Assembly: GCF_002993365.1 (NCBI RefSeq)
Contig: NZ_PVNP01000076.1
Coordinates: 1 to 60,791 of the forward strand
Length of the DNA stretch: 60,791 bases
Source of the DNA: Marisediminitalea alba
GTDB lineage: Bacteria > Pseudomonadota > Gammaproteobacteria > Enterobacterales > Alteromonadaceae
Direction of reading: 5' to 3'
Each line of letters starts with the position of its first letter. Position 1 is the stretch's first letter. The notes beneath the pieces are model-generated. The model did not search any database, was not told the origin of the DNA, and saw nothing but the letters and a program-made list of their open reading frames with translations. Both the position numbers and the translations under genes were made by a program. Shown here piece after piece: positions 53,683-60,791 of the stretch.

Positions 53683-55025
53683 TGCGCCGTTCATTGTTAT
53701 CCCTAGCCATTGTGGCTGCTCTGATTGCAGCACCGGTACTGTACTCAGCTGAATCGACTGCTCAGGAAGCTCAGACCAGCAGTGATGAGTGGGATGCCTG
53801 GGATGAGTTTGATGAATTCGAAGAAAGCGAAGAAGTATCCCCCTTTACCTGGGCAGGCTTTGGGGAAATTGCTGTGGGTCAGCGCTTAAATTCCGACCCG
53901 GCAGTAAATACCGATAAAACCTTACGGGATTTACGGGTGCAGTTACAGGCCGACTATACCCTTGAGGCGTCAACCCTGTCGTTTCGGGGCGACCTGTATT
54001 ACGACGGTGTCCTCGACAGTGTGGAAGTGCAAATTCGCGAAGCGGCCTGGCAGGGTAACCTGGCCTTCTTAGGTGACTGGGGCAGCAAGTTCGACGCTAA
54101 AATCGGTCAGCAGGTATTAACCTGGGGCACGGGTGACTATGTGTTTTTAAATGATATGTTTCCCAAGGATTATCAGTCCTTCTTTGCCGGTCGGGATGAC
54201 GAGTATTTGAAGGCCCCCAGTCTATCGGCCAAGTTATCCGGCTATTTTGACTGGGTGAATGTGGATCTGGTGGTTACCCCCCGGTTTGAGCCGGATAACG
54301 GCATTACCGGTGAGTATTTTTCTTTTTTTAATCCACAGTTTGGAATGAACGTAGCGCCTGCGTTTGAAGTACTGGACAGCAACGAGCCGGATGACGCCGA
54401 GTGGGCGTTGCGTATGTATAAAACCGTCGGCCAAACCGAGTTCGCCTTCTACGGTTATCACGGCTACAACAAAACGCCAATGGCTGCCGATGAGCAAGGC
54501 TTGCCTAGTTACAGCCGGTTAAATGTGTGGGGTGCCAGCGCCGTTAAACCGCTCGGACCGGGCCTGGCAAAAGTGGAATACGCTTACCACGATGCCATGG
54601 AAGACAGTGACGGCACTAACCCGCTGGTGCCAAACAGTCAGCACCGTTTTTTACTGGGTTATGAACAGGAACTGATTGCCAATTTAACCGGCACCGTGCA
54701 GTGGTACGCCGAGCATATTGTTGATCACGATGCGCTGATGGCCAATGCTTACTGGCCGCAGTACGAGCAGGAAGAAAGCCGTCATGTGGTAACCACTCAA
54801 CTCATGTACCGGGCGCTCAGGCAAACGCTAACCCTTAACTGGTTTAACTTTTATTCGCCCACCGACGGTGATGGTTACATGAAGTTTCGTGCTACCTATT
54901 CACCGGTGGATGAGTGGCAGATAAACGGCGGGGCCAATCTGTTTTACGGTGATGAGCCCCACACCTTTTACTCACAATTTAAAGACGCCAGCAATGTGTA
55001 TGCGTCTTTCCGTTATTTTTATTAG
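53682..55025 (+). CDS. Outer membrane beta-barrel protein (DUF1302-like)
   Basis: The 447-residue protein has a signal peptide (about 1-28), a strongly acidic linker rich in D, E and W (about 35-55), then amphipathic strands through to a C terminus ending ASFRYFY, with the terminal aromatic that the Bam machinery recognises. KIGQQVLTWGTGDYVFLNDMFPKDYQSFFAGRDDEYLKAPS resembles DUF1302/alginate-export-like porins. It starts at the TAATG overlap with the LolA-like gene. It is probably the outer membrane exit or acceptor for the RND cargo. Confidence 0.8.
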   Translation: MRRSLLSLAIVAALIAAPVLYSAESTAQEAQTSSDEWDAWDEFDEFEESEEVSPFTWAGFGEIAVGQRLNSDPAVNTDKTLRDLRVQLQADYTLEASTLSFRGDLYYDGVLDSVEVQIREAAWQGNLAFLGDWGSKFDAKIGQQVLTWGTGDYVFLNDMFPKDYQSFFAGRDDEYLKAPSLSAKLSGYFDWVNVDLVVTPRFEPDNGITGEYFSFFNPQFGMNVAPAFEVLDSNEPDDAEWALRMYKTVGQTEFAFYGYHGYNKTPMAADEQGLPSYSRLNVWGASAVKPLGPGLAKVEYAYHDAMEDSDGTNPLVPNSQHRFLLGYEQELIANLTGTVQWYAEHIVDHDALMANAYWPQYEQEESRHVVTTQLMYRALRQTLTLNWFNFYSPTDGDGYMKFRATYSPVDEWQINGGANLFYGDEPHTFYSQFKDASNVYASFRYFY

Positions 55026-55034
55026 GAGTTAGTT

Positions 55035-55250
55035 ATGTCTGCAGAACGTGCGTTAACCGCTTTTGCCGGATTTATGGTGTTGCTGTCTGTGGTACTCACC
55101 TGGTTTGTTCATGAAAACTTTTTATGGTTTACCGTGTTTATTGGCGCCAACCTGTTTCAGCAAAGCTTTACCGGTTTTTGTCCGGCCACCATTATTTTAC
55201 GTAAGGTGTTTGGCTTTAAAACCGAGAAAGAGCTGGCGCTCAACCAGTAA
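55035..55250 (+). CDS. DUF2892-type small inner membrane protein
   Basis: The 71-residue product has two membrane helices (about 5-24 and 28-45) and the family ending FTGFCPATIILRKVFGF, as found in YgaP-like membrane domains that often accompany rhodanese domains. No rhodanese domain is attached. AGGAG lies 7 nt before the ATG. It is last in the RND operon and is followed by a terminator after 86 nt. Confidence 0.85.
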   Translation: MSAERALTAFAGFMVLLSVVLTWFVHENFLWFTVFIGANLFQQSFTGFCPATIILRKVFGFKTEKELALNQ

Positions 55251-55336
55251 TATCCGGAAATTCAGTCAGTAAGTGTTTGTTAGTAAATGCTTACTTATAT
55301 ACTTTCCTCATTGATGGATGTTCCCATCCGTTCCTT

Positions 55337-55361
55337 GCCCCGGCTGTTGCGGGGCTTTTTT
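55337..55361. terminator. Terminator between the RND operon and the COG0523 gene
   Basis: GCCCCG and CGGGGC pair over 7 nt, followed by TTTTTT on the plus strand. The minus-strand gene stops at 55360, inside the same T-run. Confidence 0.9.
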
Positions 55362-56385
55362 ATGAGGTTAAACATGCCAGCATCTCGCCCTCGAATTGTG
55401 CCCAGTCCAAGGGTTGGGTACTGATAATTTCAATCCGGCTATCACGGCGATAGGCGACTTTGTCGAAGTCATGTTTGTCTTTCACCCGATTATAAAAGAC
55501 CCACACCGTACCAATCTTTATCACCCCTTTAATGCGGCTTATAGGCTCAAGGCCGTTGAGGATAGCTTCGAGTTGCCAGTAATCAAAGCAATCATCGCGG
55601 TGAAATATCCAGCCGCAGCTGTAAAGGCCATTGCCGTCGCCGGTTTTTCGCACCGGCTTACCTGGCGTAGCGATTTCAGCATGGTCGCTGTGGTCTTGTG
55701 TATGTTCATGTTTGTGGTCATGGCTGTGATGTGAATGGTGATGAGATTCAGGAAACTGCGCTTTAAGTTCACCGTTTCGTACCACGTCCAGTAACGCTAT
55801 ATCGATAACCGAACGGGTGGTACGGCCCACGTATTGCTTGGGCGGAAACATAGCATTAAGGCCGTTTTCGGTGGCAGCAATCTGCTCTGCACTAGCCAGA
55901 TCGCACTTGTTAATCAGTACAACATCAGCAAGGTTTAACTGGTCGTGAAAGGTTTCGTTGTTAATTACCTCCGGTTCGCCCAGAGAACGCGGGTCCAGCA
56001 AGCAGATGGTGGCGCGTAAATCCAGTTTATCGCGAAACGCGGGGCCGGTTAACGTATCAATTATCCCTTCAGGATGGCCAATACCAGTAGGCTCGATGAG
56101 CAGCCGGTCGGGACTGGCCTGTTCAATCAGCGCGCGAACCGTTTTACCCAGCGAAGCGCCAAGGGCACAGCAAATACAGCCTCCCGCCAGTTCTTTTACA
56201 TGCAGACCGTTTTGATCGAGTAACATTTCCTGATCAATACCCACCTGGCCGAACTCATTAACCAGTATCGCCCAGTTTTCGCCCTCTGGTTTATCAGCCA
56301 GCAGCGCATTAATGGCGGTGGTTTTGCCCACGCCCAGAAAGCCGGTAATAATATTGGTGGGGATCAACGGGGTGTTCTGGCTCAT
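55360..56385 (-). CDS. COG0523/CobW-family GTP-dependent zinc chaperone
   Basis: The 341-residue G3E GTPase has Walker A GFLGVGKTTAIN, the metal motif GGCICC (C-x-C-C), the base-specific NKCD, and a His-rich loop of about 20 residues (H/D/S/E repeats around 216-236) before the CobW C-terminal domain. Such proteins deliver zinc to client enzymes when zinc is scarce. The ATG at 56385 has AGAGAAG upstream and matches family N termini; the frame extends 30 nt further without support. A perfect Zur box 66 nt upstream strongly supports the zinc role. Confidence 0.93.
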   Translation of the reverse strand: MSQNTPLIPTNIITGFLGVGKTTAINALLADKPEGENWAILVNEFGQVGIDQEMLLDQNGLHVKELAGGCICCALGASLGKTVRALIEQASPDRLLIEPTGIGHPEGIIDTLTGPAFRDKLDLRATICLLDPRSLGEPEVINNETFHDQLNLADVVLINKCDLASAEQIAATENGLNAMFPPKQYVGRTTRSVIDIALLDVVRNGELKAQFPESHHHSHHSHDHKHEHTQDHSDHAEIATPGKPVRKTGDGNGLYSCGWIFHRDDCFDYWQLEAILNGLEPISRIKGVIKIGTVWVFYNRVKDKHDFDKVAYRRDSRIEIISTQPLDWAQFEGEMLACLTS

Positions 56386-56450
56386 AACTTCTCTTTCGCT
56401 TAAAAAATGAAACACTGCTAAACAGCAATATTGGTATGGTACAGAATGGC

Positions 56451-56463
56451 GTTATAGTATAAC
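56451..56463. promoter_or_regulatory. Zur box
   Basis: GTTATAGTATAAC is an exact match to the 13-bp core GTTATANTATAAC of gammaproteobacterial Zur sites and continues into A on the 3' side. It lies between the COG0523 gene and the divergent hydrolase, 66 nt from the former start and 102 nt from the latter, and could control both. Confidence 0.88.
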
Positions 56464-56564
56464 AATTCAAGGGCCTGCAGCATGTATGGCCTGGTAAAAC
56501 ACCATTACTGAATGACGCATAAAGTCTGGATGCTGACATCGTATAACCATCACAGAGAACGCAT

Positions 56565-57524
56565 ATGGCCATAACCGATCCGCTGGTTGCGGATGAATTA
56601 TTACCCTCCCTTAATGCTTTATTGCAGCTAACCGAGCAATCGCCGCCCTTAAACGGCGCGAATCTGGGGTTTTATCGCAAGCGCGCCAGAGTAGGGGGCA
56701 GCAAGCCCCTTGATGATGTGCCTTTTGAGGTGGTGGATGTAGCCGAGGGGCAAGGATACCGGGGCTTTCGACTTTGGGTAATCAATACAAATGCGAATGC
56801 TCTGGCGCGGCCGGCAGTACTGCACTTTCATGGTGGCGGGCTGGTAATGGGCAACTGCCAGAATTCCCTGCCGCGTATGCAAAGCCTGGCCAAAGCATTA
56901 AATTGCGCGGTGGTATCGGTGGAATACGGCCTGGCGCCTGAAGTGGGGCCCGACGAGGCGCAAAAACAGCATCAGGCTGCGCTGAACTGGCTCATTGCAC
57001 AGGCAGGTAAGCTGGCAATTGATACTAGCCGAATCAGCTTATTGGGCGTGAGCGCCGGTGGCTGCCATGCCGTAAATCTGGCACTACGCTGTGCCGATAA
57101 TAAGATGATAGGTTTAGCCGGTATGGCGCTGCTTTATCCTATGCTGGACGACAAAACCGGCAGTACCGTGATGCCGCTAGCACATCAGGGGCGGTATTTA
57201 TGGACAGCCGAACAGAATCACTATGGCTGGCGCACTTTCCTCGGCAAAGCCCCTGGTAGCGATAAAATACCCAGTCACCATGTACCAGCCAGAGCGAAAA
57301 CCCTTAGCGGATTGCCACCTACCTACATTGCGGTGGGAGAACTGGATCTGTTTTATGCCGAAAACTGCTTCTTTGCCGAAAGGCTTAAGGCTTTAGGTAT
57401 TGTAACTGAGCTTTTCACTGTGCCCGGTGCATTTCATGCCTTTGAGTCCATAGCCCCGCAAAGCCAACTGGCGGATGAGTTTAATCAGCGCCTGCTACAG
57501 GCACTGGATCGGTTTTGCCACTAA
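56565..57524 (+). CDS. HSL-family alpha/beta-hydrolase (esterase/lipase)
   Basis: The 319-residue protein has the hormone-sensitive-lipase family oxyanion motif FHGGGLVMGN, the nucleophile motif GVSAGG, an acid in GELDLFYAEN and the histidine in GAFHAFE. These enzymes hydrolyse short-chain esters in the cytoplasm. No signal peptide is present. It diverges from the zinc chaperone gene across the Zur box; whether zinc controls it is unknown. Confidence 0.9.
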   Translation: MAITDPLVADELLPSLNALLQLTEQSPPLNGANLGFYRKRARVGGSKPLDDVPFEVVDVAEGQGYRGFRLWVINTNANALARPAVLHFHGGGLVMGNCQNSLPRMQSLAKALNCAVVSVEYGLAPEVGPDEAQKQHQAALNWLIAQAGKLAIDTSRISLLGVSAGGCHAVNLALRCADNKMIGLAGMALLYPMLDDKTGSTVMPLAHQGRYLWTAEQNHYGWRTFLGKAPGSDKIPSHHVPARAKTLSGLPPTYIAVGELDLFYAENCFFAERLKALGIVTELFTVPGAFHAFESIAPQSQLADEFNQRLLQALDRFCH

Positions 57525-57593
57525 TCAGTGCTTCTTTCTATACCAATTAAAGTATGCATTTTATTCATAAATTAATGAAATAAAGTCACTTTT

Positions 57594-57605
57594 ATTCATG
57601 TGAAT
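57594..57605. promoter_or_regulatory. Short palindrome upstream of mesX
   Basis: ATTCATGTGAAT is a 12-bp palindrome with 5-bp arms, lying 77 nt before mesX. An imperfect TTATTCAT / ATGAAATAA repeat precedes it. No MetJ box was found. It is a candidate operator only. Confidence 0.3.
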
Positions 57606-57681
57606 TGGTGCGTATAACTCTCTCAAGTTCTGAACACTTAAGGTGTTTGGCGAGTTTTTAGTTCTTGGAGCAGGGTAGCAG

Positions 57682-58665
57682 ATGACCATGAAAGATGATT
57701 TTAGCTTTTCCATAAAGCGCGTTTGTTTCGATGAAGATTACCGTCCATCAGACAACACGCGAATTACTACTAATTTCGCCAACCTGGCCCGTGGTGAATA
57801 CCGCAAGGCGAACTTGCGTAACGCCCTGGCGATGATAGACAACCGCTTTAATGCCCTGGCAAGCTGGGATAACCCGGCGGGTAATCGCTACAGCGTAGAG
57901 CTTGAAATTCTATCGGTGGACATTGATATCGATGGCAGCGGGCAAGCTTTTCCCACCATTGAAATGCTGCAAACTTATATTGTTGATAAGCAAACCAATG
58001 AGCGCATTAACGGTAACGTTGGCAACAATTTCTCTTCTTATGTGCGTGACTATGATTTTAGTGTGTTGCTGCTTAATCATAATAAAAACCAGACTGGCTT
58101 TAGCATTCCGGACAATTTTGGCGATCTGCACGGCAAGTTGTTTAAGTGTTTTGTGAATTCGCAGGAATATCAACAGGCATTCGCTAAGCTGCCGGTGATT
58201 TGTTTGAGTGTGTCAGACAGCAAAACTTATCACCGCACCGAGAATACCCACCCGGTACTGGGTGTTGAGTACCAGCCAAACGAGTCGTCACTCACCGAAC
58301 TGTATTTTCAGAAAATGGGCCTCAAGGTGCGCTATTTCATGCCGCCAAACAGTGTTGCGCCGTTGGCTTTTTACTTCTTTGGCGATTTGCTGAATGACTA
58401 TACCAACCTGGAGTTGATTAGCACCATAGCCACTATGGAGACGTTCCAAAAGATATACCGGCCGGAGATTTATAACGCCAATGCAGTGGCCGGGCAACAG
58501 TATAAGCCTAATCTTAAACACCCGGATCACTCGATTACCCAAATAGTGTATGACCGTGAAGAGCGCAGTCAGCTTGCTATCGAGCAGGGGCAGTTTGCCG
58601 AACAGTATTTCATTAAACCTTATCAGGCCGTGCTTGAGCAGTGGTCTGCCAATTACAATAATTAA
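57682..58665 (+). CDS. mesX: MesX (DUF1852), accessory protein of folate-independent methionine synthase
   Basis: The 327-residue protein is DUF1852 throughout, opening FSFSIKRVCFDEDYRPSDNTRITTNFANLARGE, with DYDFSVLLLNHNKNQTGFSIPDNFGDLHGKLFK in the middle. DUF1852 proteins (MesX) are required, along with oxygen, for methionine synthesis by MesD in aerobic bacteria; the methyl donor is not methyl-folate and remains unclear. The ATG at 57682 has AGGG 7 nt upstream. It is 12 nt ahead of mesD, forming a two-gene operon. Confidence 0.9.
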   Translation: MTMKDDFSFSIKRVCFDEDYRPSDNTRITTNFANLARGEYRKANLRNALAMIDNRFNALASWDNPAGNRYSVELEILSVDIDIDGSGQAFPTIEMLQTYIVDKQTNERINGNVGNNFSSYVRDYDFSVLLLNHNKNQTGFSIPDNFGDLHGKLFKCFVNSQEYQQAFAKLPVICLSVSDSKTYHRTENTHPVLGVEYQPNESSLTELYFQKMGLKVRYFMPPNSVAPLAFYFFGDLLNDYTNLELISTIATMETFQKIYRPEIYNANAVAGQQYKPNLKHPDHSITQIVYDREERSQLAIEQGQFAEQYFIKPYQAVLEQWSANYNN

Positions 58666-58677
58666 CAACCGGAAAGC

Positions 58678-59715
58678 ATGCTTACTATGAAAAACTTATT
58701 ACCTGTATGTAGCGCCGGCAGTTTACCTAAGCCAGCCTGGCTGGCACAGCCAGAAACCCTGTGGTCACCCTGGAAACTGGAGGGTGAGGCACTGGTGGAA
58801 GGGAAGCAGGATGCGCTACTGCTGTCGTTGCAGGGCCAACTCCGCGCCGGTGTTAACATTGTTAGTGACGGCGAGCAATCCCGTCAGCATTTTGTCACCA
58901 CGTTTATCGAACACCTCAGCGGCGTGGATTTTGAAAATCGTAAAACGGTAAGAATTCGCAATCGCTACGATGCCAGTGTACCGGTAGTGGTGGATGCCGT
59001 GGCCAGAACAAAGTCGGTCTTTGCCGACGATGCCCGTTTTTTACGTAAACACACCAGCCAACCAATAAAATGGGCGTTACCCGGGCCGATGACGATGATT
59101 GATACGTTGTACGACGATCATTACAAAAGCCGTGAAAAACTGGCCTGGGAATTTGCCAAAATTCTTAATCAGGAAGCGAAAGAACTGGAAGCCGCTGGGG
59201 TGGATATTATTCAGTTTGATGAACCAGCCTTTAATGTGTTCTTTGATGAAGTGAATGACTGGGGGATCGCAGCGCTGGAAAGAGCCATTGAAGGCCTTAA
59301 GTGTGAAACCGCGGTGCATATCTGTTACGGCTATGGCATTAAAGCCAATACCGACTGGAAGAAAACCCTGGGTGATGAGTGGCGCCAGTATGAAGCGGTG
59401 TTTCCAAAACTACAGCAGTCAAATATCGATATTATTTCGCTGGAATGCCATAACTCCCGGGTGCCCATGGAGTTGATTGAATTGCTCCGCGGTAAAAAAG
59501 TGATGGTCGGTGCCATCGATGTTGCAAACAATGCGATCGAAACGCCGGAGGACGTCGCCGATACGCTGCGTAAAGCTTTACAGTTTGTTGATGCGGATAA
59601 GCTTTATCCATGTACAAACTGCGGCATGGCACCGTTGTCCCGGGAGGTGGCGCAAGGCAAATTGGCAGCCCTCAATGCTGGCGCGCAAATTGTGCGGGAT
59701 GAGCTGGGTAGGTAA
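58678..59715 (+). CDS. mesD: MesD, core-MetE-type methionine synthase
   Basis: The 345-residue protein corresponds to the catalytic C-terminal half of MetE and lacks the N-terminal folate-binding half. Zinc ligands align as H214, C216 (HICYG), E256 (SLECHNS) and C315 (TNCGMAPL). It should methylate homocysteine without folylpolyglutamate. An alternative ATG at 58687 would start nearer the family N terminus (MKNLLPVCSAGSLPKP); GGAAAG just upstream of 58678 fits the first site better. Pairing with MesX identifies the MesD branch. Confidence 0.9.
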   Translation: MLTMKNLLPVCSAGSLPKPAWLAQPETLWSPWKLEGEALVEGKQDALLLSLQGQLRAGVNIVSDGEQSRQHFVTTFIEHLSGVDFENRKTVRIRNRYDASVPVVVDAVARTKSVFADDARFLRKHTSQPIKWALPGPMTMIDTLYDDHYKSREKLAWEFAKILNQEAKELEAAGVDIIQFDEPAFNVFFDEVNDWGIAALERAIEGLKCETAVHICYGYGIKANTDWKKTLGDEWRQYEAVFPKLQQSNIDIISLECHNSRVPMELIELLRGKKVMVGAIDVANNAIETPEDVADTLRKALQFVDADKLYPCTNCGMAPLSREVAQGKLAALNAGAQIVRDELGR

Positions 59716-59763
59716 TCCGGTTCGCAAGCATTACATCTATAGAATTTTCTGGAATGGAAAATC

Positions 59764-59784
59764 GGCCCCTGAGATTCAGGGGCC
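59764..59784. terminator. Perfect hairpin after mesD
   Basis: GGCCCCTGA and TCAGGGGCC pair over a 3-nt loop 48 nt after the mesD stop. There is no T-tract on the plus strand; on the minus strand GATTTTCC follows. It is probably a weak terminator or an mRNA 3'-end stabiliser. Confidence 0.5.
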
Positions 59785-59900
59785 AGGTATCACTTCTCGA
59801 GACTGTAAAAGGTGTCTGTAATCCTTTTCACTCAAACCTTCTACAGCACATTTTAATGCCACTTACTAATTAACGCGTTTTCACTGGAGAGGAAGTATGT

Positions 59901-60485
59901 TTAGCCACTTTGTTTGCCTGATTCTTTCTTCGACTCATAAGCGGCACTCACTCCGGTACTCTTGGTCAACACATCAAGATAACTCAGGTTATTACTACAT
60001 TTCGTTATCAGACCTGCGAGCTCAGATAGTTCATTACCTTTTACGTAATAGAGTCGTTTTGACAACGCATCGACTTCTCGTTTCATGGTCTCGCTACCAT
60101 CACCTGAATAGGTTTGTACGACTTGGTTAAACTTACTGTTTAAATAGTCGTTCATTGTCTTCTCGGTTGGTAATGAGCCCAATAGGAGAGCGATAATTAT
60201 GAAGCCATCATTTTGTCCTATAGAGGAATTTTCACGTTTCCTTCTTGACAGGAGCAGTCCTAAAAGCAACCAGGCGGCGTCTGCAATCTCCAGAGCCTCG
60301 TCATCTCCCTGGTTATCTTCCTGGTATTCTGTCAGGCGCATAAGATCCATTCTAAAATGCTGAATCAAACCCATTGCTCGAAGTTCTACCAGGCCTATGC
60401 CGAAGTTTCTTGCTCCTTGGTTTAATCCACTTAGAACGTTAAGGACATCAAAGAATTCATTGTCGTCATCAACAATTCTTTTTGG
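59901..60485 (-). pseudogene. Unknown gene truncated at its 5' end by an IS1595-family element
   Basis: The frame is open from the IS boundary (about 60485) to the stop at 59901, giving 194 residues, but the first in-frame ATG is only at 60374. The residues before that ATG (DDDNEFFDVLNVLSGLNQGARNFGIGLVELRA) look as coding as the rest, so the original start lay beyond the insertion. The protein has an acidic N-terminal part, a hydrophobic stretch (DGFIIIALLLGSL) and a charged C terminus. No family was recognised. The reduced frame from 60374 (157 residues) might still be expressed. Confidence 0.6.
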
Positions 60486-60791
60486 CTATGTTCGGATTAA
60501 CTGTTGTTGAATCGAAAAGAGCCTGTTTTCGTTAAGGTTTTCTGGATTATCCATAAACCTGAACCAACCCAGGTAGTGTTCCAAGTATTTTGTGGCTACT
60601 CCGTGAAACCGTTTTATCCACGCTTTCAGACGGCTGTGATAGGCGTTAACATTTTGAATGTGAAAGACTTTATCTATCACCTTAATTCCTCCTGCCACAT
60701 CTAAGCGCTTGTGTATTAAATCATTTTTCTCAGAAAGAGCTATGTAGGGCTTATAGCCATCACTACACAACACACTGTCTTTCTCTAATTT
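60484..60791 (-). mobile_element. IS1595-family insertion sequence, partial
   Basis: The right end of the element begins GGCTATGTTCGGATTAACTG at 60484, inside which the transposase stop codon lies. The rest runs off the window. Its inner boundary coincides with the break in the neighbouring frame. The left end and target duplication are not visible. Confidence 0.75.
60486..60791 (-). CDS. IS1595-family (ISXO2-like) transposase, C-terminal part
   Basis: The visible 101 residues read in frame from the window edge to a stop at 60486: LEKDSVLCSDGYKPYIALSE, then the family block HIQNVNAYHSRLKAWIKRFHGVATKYLEHYLGWFRFMD. This is the end of the ISXO2-like DDE/N domain of IS1595 transposases. The N-terminal zinc-binding region and first catalytic aspartate lie outside the window, so completeness cannot be judged. 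Confidence 0.9.
   Translation of the reverse strand, partial: KLEKDSVLCSDGYKPYIALSEKNDLIHKRLDVAGGIKVIDKVFHIQNVNAYHSRLKAWIKRFHGVATKYLEHYLGWFRFMDNPENLNENRLFSIQQQLIRT

Noticed and set aside
59897..60130. 77-residue plus-strand frame with an upstream GGAGAGGAAG
   Set aside because: The ribosome-like site is tempting, but the frame is antisense to a longer coding-like frame and has no family match.

Overview
The window reads as chromosomal DNA of a marine-type gammaproteobacterium of the order Alteromonadales, most likely Alteromonadaceae. This is inferred from gene content and protein character: a short FeoB, hemCDXY, gmk-rpoZ-spoT-ridA-recG-rsmJ, a NagR-type LacI / tryptophan-halogenase / TonB-receptor locus for N-acetylglucosamine, PQQ biosynthesis, and a MesX/MesD methionine synthase pair. 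No rRNA, tRNA or CRISPR array was found. Gene density is high, and nearly all mobile-type signal lies at the two ends and around 37 kb.

Layout. 1-0.3 kb: a hairpin-rich non-coding element. 0.4-3.1 kb: a VOC protein and feoAB behind a Fur-like box. 3.1-5.1 kb (minus): a Sel1-repeat protein, a small membrane protein and an inside-out membrane winged-helix regulator. 5.2-9.2 kb (minus): hemC-hemD-hemX-hemY. 9.3-18.8 kb: esterase, gmk, rpoZ-spoT-ridA, thioredoxin-fold protein, PaiB-like protein, recG-rsmJ. 19-26 kb: LuxR-type regulator, a secreted subtilase behind a leader terminator, peroxiredoxin, lipoprotein carboxylesterase, HI0933-type flavoprotein. 26.1-33.9 kb: a GlcNAc locus. Regulator, halogenase, deaminase, NagA and NagP are intact, but the TonB receptor, GH20 hexosaminidase and GlcNAc kinase survive only as end fragments fused by deletions. 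33.9-37.1 kb: a diguanylate cyclase with a complete ethylene-receptor-like sensor, an IMPase-like phosphatase, a DUF502 protein and a small unknown protein. 37.1-38.1 kb: a repeat island (hairpins, four ~105-bp tandem units) followed by a 46-residue secreted-type peptide. 38.1-40.7 kb: EamA transporter, DnaJ-related protein, siderophore-interacting reductase. 40.7-47.1 kb (minus): an M17 peptidase, then pqqABCDE and an M16 peptidase. 47.1-50.1 kb (minus): TetR-EamA pair under a 34-bp palindrome, then an MFS transporter. 50.3-55.3 kb: a four-gene RND / LolA-like / beta-barrel / DUF2892 operon. 55.4-59.7 kb: a Zur-box-controlled COG0523 metallochaperone, an esterase, and mesX-mesD. 59.9-60.8 kb: a gene truncated by an IS1595-family element that runs off the window.

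Themes. Metal homeostasis has three control points (Fur-like boxes before feoAB and the siderophore reductase, a perfect Zur box before the zinc chaperone). Envelope sensing is represented by the membrane winged-helix protein and the ethylene-type cyclase. The most unusual items are the hairpin repeat family shared between 0.1 kb and 37.1 kb with its neighbouring tandem array and micropeptide, the doubly deleted GlcNAc operon, the ethylene-binding-type diguanylate cyclase, the terminator placed between promoter and start of the subtilase, and the RND/LolA-like/barrel operon as a candidate trans-envelope export route.
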